Assembly (NCBI GenBank): GCA_934621605.1
Contig: CAKTUZ010000036.1
Span: 1-20,126 of the forward strand
DNA from: an uncultured bacterium
Lineage (GTDB): Bacteria > Vulcanimicrobiota > Xenobia > Xenobiales > Xenobiaceae
Direction of reading: 5' to 3'
Length of the DNA stretch: 20,126 nucleotides
Position 1 is the first letter of the stretch. Each line of letters starts with the position of its first letter. The translations under genes and the position numbers were made by a program. The notes below the pieces were generated by a model. The model was given only the letters and a program-made list of their open reading frames with translations, did no database searches and was not told where the DNA came from. This document shows, one piece after another, positions 8,405 through 15,522 of this stretch.

Positions 8405-8680
8405 TTATTGCTTCTTTCTAAAATCGCCGCGTAAAATTATAAATATAAACCAAATTACCGAAAAATCGAGTAAACTCAATAAAGACAGCCATTTAATGGG
8501 GGATAGTAGGCCGGCTGTTAATAAACACAGAAAGGCTAGGCCTGGCACCCCGGAAACGTTGTGACCGCTTTTCTTGGCGGCAAGTGGCGCTGCTATATAT
8601 GTTAATATCCAAAAAAATAAACCTAATGCCCAAAAGATGCCATCCATAATCCACATTGTAACGGGAAAATGCTCATACAT
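8405..8680 (-). CDS. Small membrane protein of unknown function
   Basis: A 91-residue hydrophobic protein that I do not recognise. Three membrane segments are likely: about residues 9-31 (rich in Trp, Phe, Leu), 44-60 and 62-84. A short basic tail (RGDFRKKQ) probably faces the cytoplasm. There is no cleavable signal. Its ATG overlaps the end of the TetR gene by eight bases (ATGTATGA), which points to translational coupling, and a GGAG lies 12 bases upstream inside the TetR gene. It is the last gene before the shared terminator. A membrane protein coupled to a TetR regulator is often a small transporter or an envelope stress factor, but no family is assigned here. Confidence 0.75.
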   Translation of the reverse strand: MYEHFPVTMWIMDGIFWALGLFFWILTYIAAPLAAKKSGHNVSGVPGLAFLCLLTAGLLSPIKWLSLLSLLDFSVIWFIFIILRGDFRKKQ

Positions 8681-9401
8681 CTTTAGCTAGTGCTCCATTT
8701 AGGAAGCAATCAATTTGCATATCAATATCTAATTTAAAATCAACCTGGTTTAATAAGCAAACGTGAATAAACTGAACGCTAAAGAGACCGCTAAAACTGT
8801 AGGCCAGTTGCATGGCAGAATAATCACGGCGAATAATACCCAATTCTTGAGCTTTAGTGAACAACTTATTCAAATAGCCGACAATCTGGTTAGTTATATC
8901 ATCTTCCATAACTTTATCGAGTATACTACTGTGACTCAATGATTCACCAAAGATCACTCGGAAACAAGCGCATTTCTCTCTGTCTTGGTTTATGGCGGAT
9001 AAAGCTTCTGCCAATTTGCGTAGATAGTCTCGCAAATTAAAAGGAGTTTTATTTAAATTTTGTCGTTCAGCTTCTTCTAAGAAATGGACGATAGGATGAA
9101 AGCGCCTTACTACTTGAACTAAAAGATCTTGGCGATCGGTAAAATAGTGATAAATGAGAGCCGGCGAAGAAAAACCTGCCTCTTTAGCTATGGCCTGATT
9201 GGTTGCTTGTTTTGAACCAGAACGAGCAAAAACGCGCAAAGCGGCCTGTAATATTTGTTCTTTACGCTGTGAAGCCAATTCTGCTCTGTTTTGCTTTTTG
9301 TTAGAAACACTTTTCTGAACTGTTCCAGTCGATTTCTCCTTCCTAGGACGAATTGGCTCTTCATCTATTTGTATATCTTTACAGCGCAATATCTTTCCCA
9401 T
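8673..9401 (-). CDS. TetR/AcrR-family transcriptional regulator
   Basis: A 242-residue regulator. Residues about 45-92 form the typical N-terminal DNA-binding domain: RKEQILQAALRVFARSG for helix 1, then ATNQAIAKEAGFSSPALIYHYF for the helix-turn-helix. The rest is the variable ligand-binding domain. About 40 basic and polar residues precede the DNA-binding domain, longer than usual. No internal ATG would give a better start, and an AAAGG lies 12 bases upstream. It follows the preceding gene by 10 bp and overlaps the next by 8 bp, so it is in the same transcript as the small Cys protein and the membrane protein, and perhaps the whole ter operon. Whether it controls this operon or other genes cannot be told; the ligand is unknown. 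Confidence 0.92.
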   Translation of the reverse strand: MGKILRCKDIQIDEEPIRPRKEKSTGTVQKSVSNKKQNRAELASQRKEQILQAALRVFARSGSKQATNQAIAKEAGFSSPALIYHYFTDRQDLLVQVVRRFHPIVHFLEEAERQNLNKTPFNLRDYLRKLAEALSAINQDREKCACFRVIFGESLSHSSILDKVMEDDITNQIVGYLNKLFTKAQELGIIRRDYSAMQLAYSFSGLFSVQFIHVCLLNQVDFKLDIDMQIDCFLNGALAKDV

Positions 9402-9411
9402 TTGTTTCGAG

Positions 9412-9969
9412 CTACCTTTGTTCTGCTATCTCTCCGTCAGTAGAAATTCTGACCACTTGCCAAGGAATAAACTTTCCGCTGTCGTTGAGGGCTTCTATAG
9501 CTGCTTGTTCTAAACGTGCGCAGCAAGGAGTGTCCATGCGTACAATTATTAAACTTCTGATATTATTATTGCGCAGGATTTCACTCAACTTTTTACTGTA
9601 TTCGAAATCGTCAAACTTAGGACAACTTATTAAAACCGTGCGCCCGTGAATAAACTCTTTGTAAAGGGGAGCATACATGTACGCGGCACAGTCAGCTGCC
9701 AAAAGAAGTTTAGCTTCGTCGAAAAAATCTGCCTGTTCAGGTACGAGTCTTAACTTTACAGGCCATTGCTTGGCCGCCTTAACGTCGGTTAAACGAATGG
9801 CTCCTGATGAACATTTTGACAAACGATACTTAGAGGGACAGTTGCCCTTGAAATCGACAGCTTCAGCTCCATTGGGTCGGACAACCAAAGCGTCTGTGTT
9901 GCAACTATCGGTATCCTGACTGCAGCTGCAGCTTTCTGTTTCGTTGATTTGGGTATTTTGGGGAGCCAT
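9412..9969 (-). CDS. Cys-containing protein resembling the C-terminal domain of anaerobe 4Fe-4S ferredoxin-like proteins
   Basis: A 185-residue cytoplasmic protein. Residues about 57-183 resemble the C-terminal part of a family of 4Fe-4S proteins common in anaerobes: AIRLTDVKAAKQWPVKLRLV, LLLAADCAAYMYA (Cys94), a CPKFDD motif near 115-120, and MDTPCCARL near 145-153. This is recognised from memory of the family, whose function is unproven. In usual members a ferredoxin domain comes first. Here it is replaced by a short N-terminus with CSC and C (Cys14, 16, 23) and two further Cys (44, 53), with no CxxCxxC motif. It lies 42 bp after the double-TerD gene and 10 bp before the TetR gene, on the same strand. 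A redox or metal-sensing role is inference. An alternative is a truncated paralog retaining only the partner domain. Confidence 0.75.
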   Translation of the reverse strand: MAPQNTQINETESCSCSQDTDSCNTDALVVRPNGAEAVDFKGNCPSKYRLSKCSSGAIRLTDVKAAKQWPVKLRLVPEQADFFDEAKLLLAADCAAYMYAPLYKEFIHGRTVLISCPKFDDFEYSKKLSEILRNNNIRSLIIVRMDTPCCARLEQAAIEALNDSGKFIPWQVVRISTDGEIAEQR

Positions 9970-10011
9970 TTTCTATATGCCTTTCAATTATGCCGATGTT
10001 TTTACAAACAA

Positions 10012-11586
10012 CTAATTCGGACTTTTCCAAACTTTTTCCATACATCTGCTGGCCAAAGTTCTGATAGAGCCATCCTGAGTTCCTTCTCCCAGAGCTTTAA
10101 ATTCCCAGCCGTTTCCCGTACGTATCAACTCTCCGAAGATCATGGCTGTCATACCGTTATACTTATTAGTGAGCTCAAAACGGCATAATTCCTTGTTGGC
10201 GTCGGCGTCGCAAATTCTGATGTAGGAATTATTTATCATACCAAAGTGTTGTTGTCGCCTTTTAGCTTGATAAATATTGGTTACTATTATTAGACGATCG
10301 TAAACTTTGGGTAAATTGTCAAGATCTATGTAAATTTGTTCGCAGTCGCCCTCACCTTCGCCGGTCAAATTATCTCCCATATGAACAATACAGCCGGAAT
10401 CATGATGTAAATTTTGGAAATAGATCAGATCTTCGTGACGCACTAAACGTCCGCCTTGGCAAGCTATAACCGAAGCATCACAATCAAAATTGTCGTAGTA
10501 GTTTTTCACTTCTTCGGCTTCATCCCAGCCCAGACCGATCATCGCTTTCTTTAATTTTCCTCCGCCGGTTTTTTCTAAGCTGACTTTCTGGCCTTTTCTT
10601 AAGCTCACAGGCTTAAGAGCTCTGGACGTACTCAGTACGGTGGTTGAACTATCTTCGGCTGTAGGCGTGGGGACAACTGTCTGTGGTGCAGTCACACCTT
10701 GAGTTGCAGTTGCCGGAGTAGAATTGTTTGTTGTAGACCAAGAGGGGACAGGTCCGGCAGCCCTGGCGGCTGTTACCGATTGAGTAAGATTTGCATCTAA
10801 ATTGGCTACTGTTTCCGGCACCGACAGCGGCTGAAATGCCCTATTAGCTTCAGGTTGAACAGGAGAAACTGAGGAGCGCATAGCCGTGATAGGTTGTGTG
10901 GATGCTGAAGCAGGACGCGAAGCCAAAGGATGTGTGGGGGCTGAAGCAGGACGCGAAGCCAAAGGCTGTATGGGGGTAGGCGGAGCGGCAGTTAAATTGG
11001 CGCTCAGTTCCGTATTGGTCGCCCAGGAATTAGCCATTTGCGGAATAGGAACTACCGTGTCGGTAGCTTCTACCAACTCCTCGCCTCCGTAGTTGCGCAA
11101 CAAGTCGCTTAAGCCGCCATTAAAGCCTTGAGCGATAACGCCCACGCGCCAAACCTCTTTGCGATAAATTTCCAAGGAAATGATAGCTTTTTCAGCGTTA
11201 AAATCTTTGCCATGCAAAAGTAAAGAAAGAACTTCACGGTCATTTTGTTTGAGACTAATTTTATGATTATTAATTTGTCCCATGGTACCGTTTCCGTCTA
11301 TACTTACCGTAAAGATCACCCTTTCGATAGAAGAAGGAAGCAGCGGAAGCTTAATATTAAAAATAGCAGAATTATTGACTCGATTGTAACTTATCTCTCC
11401 TTTAGGAGAAAAAGGCTGGTTGTAAAATACCATGTAGCGATCGTCTGAAAGTTTGTTGTCAGCATCCACACCAAAGCAGCAATAATCATAGACTGCTCGT
11501 CCTTGAACGCTCATTTCTACCTTAAAACTATCCCGCAGGTTTAAGTATTTTCCTAACTTATCCCTAAAACCTCGCTGCATGTTCAT
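10012..11586 (-). CDS. Protein with two different TerD domains joined by a long low-complexity linker
   Basis: A 524-residue protein. Residues 1-172 are a TerA/TerD-like domain shared with three upstream genes (RGFRDKLGKYL start, YDYCCFGVD, KLSDDRYMVFYNQ, IDGNGTM, SLEIYRK, GFNGGLSDLLRNYGGEE end). Residues about 173-323 form a Pro/Ala/Thr/Ser-rich linker with internal repeats (ASRPASAPTHPL type). Residues 324-524 are a canonical TerD domain (VSLRKGQKVSLEK, GLGWD, NFDCDAS, HMGDNLTGEGEGD, HFGMINNSYIRI). TerD domains bind Ca2+ through the acidic residues in the FDLDAS and DNxTGEGEGDDE motifs, and these are mostly kept here (FDCDAS, DNLTGEGEGDCE). Cytoplasmic, no signal peptide. An AGGA lies ahead of the ATG. 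It is the fourth gene of the operon. The exact biochemical role of Ter proteins is unsettled; tellurite, phage and oxidative stress are known contexts. Confidence 0.9.
   Translation of the reverse strand: MNMQRGFRDKLGKYLNLRDSFKVEMSVQGRAVYDYCCFGVDADNKLSDDRYMVFYNQPFSPKGEISYNRVNNSAIFNIKLPLLPSSIERVIFTVSIDGNGTMGQINNHKISLKQNDREVLSLLLHGKDFNAEKAIISLEIYRKEVWRVGVIAQGFNGGLSDLLRNYGGEELVEATDTVVPIPQMANSWATNTELSANLTAAPPTPIQPLASRPASAPTHPLASRPASASTQPITAMRSSVSPVQPEANRAFQPLSVPETVANLDANLTQSVTAARAAGPVPSWSTTNNSTPATATQGVTAPQTVVPTPTAEDSSTTVLSTSRALKPVSLRKGQKVSLEKTGGGKLKKAMIGLGWDEAEEVKNYYDNFDCDASVIACQGGRLVRHEDLIYFQNLHHDSGCIVHMGDNLTGEGEGDCEQIYIDLDNLPKVYDRLIIVTNIYQAKRRQQHFGMINNSYIRICDADANKELCRFELTNKYNGMTAMIFGELIRTGNGWEFKALGEGTQDGSIRTLASRCMEKVWKSPN
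10895..10966. repeat. 36-bp tandem repeat in the linker of the double-TerD gene
   Basis: Two adjacent 36-bp copies (10895-10930 and 10931-10966) differ at only a few bases, and a third, partial copy begins at 10967. They encode 12-residue units of the type LASRPASAPTHP. The phase is a multiple of three, so copy-number change would alter linker length without breaking the frame. Confidence 0.9.
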
Positions 11587-11640
11587 ATCTACAATTCCTT
11601 TCTAAACCGACTCTTTTAACTTAATATATCGATAACAAAA

Positions 11641-12981
11641 CTAAATCATGCCTCGCTTTTGTATTTCCTTAAGCCACAGAGGAAACTCTCGAAGCATACG
11701 ATCATATAATTCTGCGTCGCTTACATCATGTAAATCATCTAAAGCGAAGAAATTGGCGTTATCTATATACCGGCCTGGCATAGTGTCTAGTTGCTCTAAT
11801 ATGCCATACATTTTACCACCTATACCTACAAATTGCCAAAAAATGGGATATTTGGATGCTTCTGTTAAAACTTTTTTAATTTCGTTAGCTTGGCTTATGC
11901 CGCCGTCGCTGAGAAAAATGACATAAACAGGCTCCTGAGAGTTCTTAAAAGCACCTAAAACGTCCAGCATGACTTCAGGCTCATTGTTTAAGAAGCCCAA
12001 GTCTCTCATCAGATTAAACCAATTTTCAGGAACGGCATCTTTATAGTTGCGTAAATTGACGGAAGGCATCTTTTTATAAGTATCGCCGAAGAACCAGCAA
12101 TCAAATTCGCCGTCATCGTCAAATTGTACAGCTACCGGCACCACTCGATTGACAAATTCCTGAACCATGCCGCTCTGGTAGCGGAATGACATGGAGCCGG
12201 ACATATCCAATACTAAAGCTACTTTAGCTCGACAATCTTCAAGTTTGTTCTTTTTGAGTGAAACTGTAAAGGTTTTGGCCAGAGAAACCAGCTGCGGTGC
12301 TTCTTGTTCAATTCTTTTCTCTAAGGAAACTTTAAACCTGGCAGGTTCTGTTGGCTTACCAGAAAGCAAAGCGGTGGCAACCTGGTGGCTTGGCTCGGTC
12401 TCGGGATGTTGAGTTGCTGGTTGTTGGAAGGAAGTGGAGGTTGCTGTCGATGTATCTTCCGTAATTTCTTCGCCGCCGTAAGAGCGTAATAAATCGCCTA
12501 AACCGCCAAAGAAACCGCTAGCTACAGCTGCCAAGCGCCAAACATCCTTTTTGTATATTTCAACGGAAATAATAGCTTTCTCTTTAGTAAAATTCTTGCC
12601 GGTTAGCTGCAACTCCAATACAGACTTGCCGTTTTGCATGACATAAACTTTATGCGAGGCTATATCGCTCATGTAACTTGGGCTGTCGGCGTCTACGTTA
12701 GCTGTAAATACTATTTTAGTTATAAAATCCGGCAATTGGCTAAGGTTGACAGTAAATTCAGCGCGACTGTCACTTTGCTGCAAGCTAATCTCTCTCTTAG
12801 GTGAGGCTGGTTGATTATAGAAAACCATGTAGCGGTCATCGGATAGTTTATCGCTTTTATCCACACCGAAGCAGCAAAAATCGTATTTGGACATTCCTTC
12901 TATGCTCATAATTACTTGGAATGAATTGGTAACTTTTAAGTACTTTCCCAATTTATCTCTGAAACCGCGCTGGATATTCAT
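11641..12981 (-). CDS. TerD-like domain fused to a vWA domain with intact MIDAS (TerF-like)
   Basis: A 446-residue protein. Residues 1-172 are the same TerA/TerD-like domain found in the neighbouring genes (RGFRDKLGKYL, YDFCCFGVD, KLSDDRYMVFYNQ, GFFGGLGDLLRSYGGEE). A polar linker follows to about 225. Residues about 250-446 form a von Willebrand A domain of the type seen in TerF. Its metal-ion-dependent adhesion site is complete: DMSGSMS (Asp259, Ser261, Ser263) and FLSDGG (Asp359). FDCWFFGD and FWQFVGIGG are further family features. vWA domains bind partners through a Mg2+ or other divalent ion. In ter systems they are thought to act with the TerD proteins. An AGGA site precedes the ATG, and the gene sits 52-54 bp from both neighbours on the same strand. 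It is the closest active counterpart of the degenerate copy two genes upstream. Confidence 0.92.
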   Translation of the reverse strand: MNIQRGFRDKLGKYLKVTNSFQVIMSIEGMSKYDFCCFGVDKSDKLSDDRYMVFYNQPASPKREISLQQSDSRAEFTVNLSQLPDFITKIVFTANVDADSPSYMSDIASHKVYVMQNGKSVLELQLTGKNFTKEKAIISVEIYKKDVWRLAAVASGFFGGLGDLLRSYGGEEITEDTSTATSTSFQQPATQHPETEPSHQVATALLSGKPTEPARFKVSLEKRIEQEAPQLVSLAKTFTVSLKKNKLEDCRAKVALVLDMSGSMSFRYQSGMVQEFVNRVVPVAVQFDDDGEFDCWFFGDTYKKMPSVNLRNYKDAVPENWFNLMRDLGFLNNEPEVMLDVLGAFKNSQEPVYVIFLSDGGISQANEIKKVLTEASKYPIFWQFVGIGGKMYGILEQLDTMPGRYIDNANFFALDDLHDVSDAELYDRMLREFPLWLKEIQKRGMI

Positions 12982-13033
12982 AACTAAGTCCTTTCTAATT
13001 ATCCGTGCATCCGAATATCAAGTCGAAACCGGG

Positions 13034-13762
13034 TTAGCGATTTTTCTTTTTTCGTTTTATAGGGATAGGTATTACTTTAGTTGGTAAAATATTAGTCGAA
13101 GTCTGTTTTTTACTTTTGACAGCTGTTGAAAAAGGTTCTGCTAAAATATGCCCCCTTATAGTCAGAGTCGCTTTGTGCACTTTAGGTTTTGTTTGCCTGC
13201 TGTTAAAATAGCCGGTCGTAGTAGTTTGGTTTGCCTCAGCAGGGGAAACATAGTTGGCTTTTCTTTCTTCGACTATTTCACAGATAGTTTTATTGTAGCC
13301 GCAACTTAAAGCAGCTAAACGCCACTCTCCGCCTTTTCGGTAAATTTCACAGCACACGATCAGTTTTTCTCGGCGAAAATCGCTGCCTTTGAGTTGAAAA
13401 ATGAGGATATCGTTTCCGTTTTGCTTGAGTTTAACTTTTTGCTGAGTGATGTCGCTCATAACATGTTCGTCTTCGATGTTTATAAGGAAGACAAGTTTCT
13501 TCACTTGATTGGGCATAAGCGATAAGTTGACCGTACAAATAGCGCCCTGATCTGTGTCTTGGTAGAGTATTTCGTTTTTAGGCGAATGCGTATGGCCGCT
13601 CCACATGATATAGTCACTGCAGTAAGGAATATTATCCGGAGTTACAGCCAGGCAACAGTAACTGCATTGTACAGGGCCGGAAATTTGAAATTCCAGAGTG
13701 AATTCTTGAGAAATATCTAAATAATTTTTTAATTTGCTTCTGAAACCGCGCTGAATATCCAT
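13034..13762 (-). CDS. Divergent TerD-like protein with basic C-terminal tail
   Basis: A 242-residue protein. Residues 1-165 are a divergent member of the local TerA/TerD-like domain (RGFRSKLKNYLDI start, YCCLAVT, SPKNEILYQ, NIEDEHVMSDI, CEIYRKGGEWRLAALSCGY). The segment that in the other copies reads KLSDDRYMVFYNQ is changed to a Cys/His/Trp-containing stretch (IPYCSDYIMWSGHTHS). The usual GGLGDLLRNYGGEE end is replaced by NKTICEIVEERK. Residues about 170-242 form a tail rich in Lys, Thr and Pro ending IPIKRKKKNR, which could bind nucleic acid or acidic membrane lipid (inference). There is no vWA or second TerD domain. GAGGAG five bases before the ATG gives a strong start. It is the second gene of the operon, 55 and 52 bp from its neighbours. 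Confidence 0.85.
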   Translation of the reverse strand: MDIQRGFRSKLKNYLDISQEFTLEFQISGPVQCSYCCLAVTPDNIPYCSDYIMWSGHTHSPKNEILYQDTDQGAICTVNLSLMPNQVKKLVFLINIEDEHVMSDITQQKVKLKQNGNDILIFQLKGSDFRREKLIVCCEIYRKGGEWRLAALSCGYNKTICEIVEERKANYVSPAEANQTTTTGYFNSRQTKPKVHKATLTIRGHILAEPFSTAVKSKKQTSTNILPTKVIPIPIKRKKKNR

Positions 13763-13817
13763 CTTACTCCTCTTTCAAGTATTTTGAATATTTTATCAAC
13801 TCCGATGAAGGTAAAGA

Positions 13818-15116
13818 TTAAGAAGTGATACCCGCTTTGGTCGCTTCTTTACGCCATTTGGCAAAATCACTCAGCAAAAATTTATACAGCTCCGGAGTAG
13901 AATGCTGAGAAAAACCGCTTATGGAGGCAAATTTAGCATTGCAGACACTCGCACCTGACAAGCGATTGATATTTTCGAATATTCCGTATTGGCTGCCGCC
14001 CATACCCAAAAATTGCCAAAAGACGGGGAATTGAGAAGAGTAGACTGTCATTTGTTCTATCTGGCTATTCAAAGGTACATTTCCGCTGGTTATAAACAAA
14101 ATATAGGTGGGAAAGGCGAAAGGCTGACAACTCGATAAAACTTCCGTCATAGCTGTGGTCTCAGATTTGTTTTCCCCTAAAGACCACATCAAACTACCCC
14201 AATCGTTAGGAATAGCAGAGGCATAATTCCTTTCTTCAATAGGGAACATCTTTTTGGGACGACCGCCGTAGAGCCAATATTCTAATTGGGCATTGTGGTT
14301 GAATTGCAAAGCCAAAGGAAGTACTTTAGTGATCAAGTTTTGCATAGAGCCGTCAGAGAAAAACTTGGCAGTATTTTTGGACGCTTCCATAACAAGAATT
14401 ACGCGAGCGCGGCACTGCACTAGATCTAAACCTGGCAAAACTTTTTTTAAGTTTTGCATAGCTTCGTTGAGCATCGAGTTATTAAATTGCCTGTCTCTAT
14501 TGCCGGAATGGACAACTCCTGCAGCCGGAGTAAAAGCTCGCGGAGCGGGTTGTTGTGGCCTTGGTGCGGGCTGTTGTGGTTTTGGTGCGGGCTGTTCGTC
14601 AGTCTCTTCCTCGCCGCCGTAGTTGCGCAACAAATCGCCCAAGCCACCGTTGAAGCCGCTGCCTATAGCGGCAAAGCGCCATTCACCTTTTTTATAAATT
14701 TCCACAGAAATGAGAGAGGTCTCTTTTTGAAAATCGCTTCCCTTGAGTTTGAAATTGATGACGCTGCGTCCGTTTTGTACAATAGAGAGCTGATGCGATT
14801 GAATTTTGCTCATATCGCTGTCGCCATCAATACTGACTGTAAAAGCCAATTTGTTTATATAATCAGGCAATTTATTCAGTCTTATAATAAATTTAGCGCT
14901 GCGATTATCGCCTTGATAATTTATCTCCCCTTTGGGGGAATAAACTTGGTTATAAAAAACCATATAGCGATCGTCTGACAGTTTATCTTGAGCATCCACT
15001 CCGAAACAGCTGTAATCATAGTCGGCGTTGCCTACAGTTTGCATTACCACTTCAAAAGTGCTGTTGGTATCGAGATATTTACTAAGTTTATCCCTAAGAC
15101 CGCGCTTTACTTCCAT
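13818..15116 (-). CDS. TerD-like domain fused to a vWA domain with degenerate MIDAS
   Basis: A 432-residue protein and the first gene of the minus-strand ter operon. Residues 1-170 are a TerA/TerD-like domain (RGLRDKLSKYL, YDYSCFGVD, KLSDDRYMVFYNQ, SIDGDSDMSKI, GFNGGLGDLLRNYGGEE). Residues 174-193 are a Pro/Gln linker with a seven-residue repeat (QPAPRPQ). Residues about 235-432 are a vWA-like domain aligned along its length with the TerF-like protein at 11641-12981 (YWLYGGRPKKM, FWQFLGMGGSQYGIFE). Its metal site is altered: DMSGS becomes EASKN (Glu243, Ser245, Asn247), and the Asp of SDGG becomes Ser in FITSGN. Metal-dependent binding is probably lost or changed, while the fold seems intact. 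GGAG ten bases before the ATG supports the start. Confidence 0.9.
   Translation of the reverse strand: MEVKRGLRDKLSKYLDTNSTFEVVMQTVGNADYDYSCFGVDAQDKLSDDRYMVFYNQVYSPKGEINYQGDNRSAKFIIRLNKLPDYINKLAFTVSIDGDSDMSKIQSHQLSIVQNGRSVINFKLKGSDFQKETSLISVEIYKKGEWRFAAIGSGFNGGLGDLLRNYGGEEETDEQPAPKPQQPAPRPQQPAPRAFTPAAGVVHSGNRDRQFNNSMLNEAMQNLKKVLPGLDLVQCRARVILVMEASKNTAKFFSDGSMQNLITKVLPLALQFNHNAQLEYWLYGGRPKKMFPIEERNYASAIPNDWGSLMWSLGENKSETTAMTEVLSSCQPFAFPTYILFITSGNVPLNSQIEQMTVYSSQFPVFWQFLGMGGSQYGIFENINRLSGASVCNAKFASISGFSQHSTPELYKFLLSDFAKWRKEATKAGITS
14545..14586. repeat. 21-bp tandem repeat in the Pro/Gln linker
   Basis: Two 21-bp copies (14545-14565 and 14566-14586) with three differences and a partial third copy encode the seven-residue unit QPAPRPQ or close variants. 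They join the TerD-like and vWA-like domains of the first operon gene. Confidence 0.85.
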
Positions 15117-15522
15117 TATAGTCTGCTCCGTTTATGTGATTAAATCAGTATTGATCCTGACGCTAAAAGTTATCCACGAGAACTTTCTACTTTTGAGGGG
15201 TAAATCCTTATCTAATTTTTCGCTTTACTACTTTTGTGCTTTGTTTTGATCTTTGCCTAAGTCTAAGCAATTTTTTTCCGTGCGTTTGGCTAAAAAATAC
15301 GACATAACATTGTTCAAGATATATCTTTTTTTTGAAAAAATAAAAGTAGTTAAAGAATAGGCATAGAATAAGGGCTTGGGTCGGCTGATTTTTTTATGAA
15401 ATGAATGCTTAAATGTCTGCAATCGGCGCTTCGCGTTTTTGTAAGCGGTCATATGTGTGCCGCATTCTGATCAGTCAGCTGTTTTGTCGTGTCAAAAAAT
15501 CAGGAAGGTAACAACATCCTTT
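15117..15522. promoter_or_regulatory. Divergent control region between the ter operon and the Ca2+ ATPase gene
   Basis: About 400 bp without a convincing gene, expected to hold both promoters; no consensus -35/-10 pair stands out. CTACTTTTG occurs twice in direct orientation (15187-15195 and 15228-15236), and AAAAGTAG, the inverse, occurs at 15342-15349, so a shared binding site is possible. A T-run/A-run stem lies near 15324-15340. TTATCCACG at 15170-15178 resembles a single DnaA box. A 74-codon minus-strand frame (15228-15452) has no ribosome binding site and is probably not a gene. Confidence 0.5.

Noticed and set aside
10895..10966. CRISPR-like array
   Set aside because: The 36-bp units are directly adjacent without spacers and encode in-frame protein repeats.
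15170..15178. DnaA-box-like TTATCCACG as a replication origin signal
   Set aside because: A single, one-mismatch copy with no cluster, no dnaA or dnaN nearby.
15228..15452. 74-codon minus-strand reading frame upstream of the ter operon
   Set aside because: No ribosome binding site before its ATG, no recognisable family, and it fills a region expected to hold two promoters.
15457..15522. GTG-started 22-residue extension of the Ca2+ ATPase
   Set aside because: No ribosome binding site, and the ATG at 15523 gives the usual N-terminus of the family.
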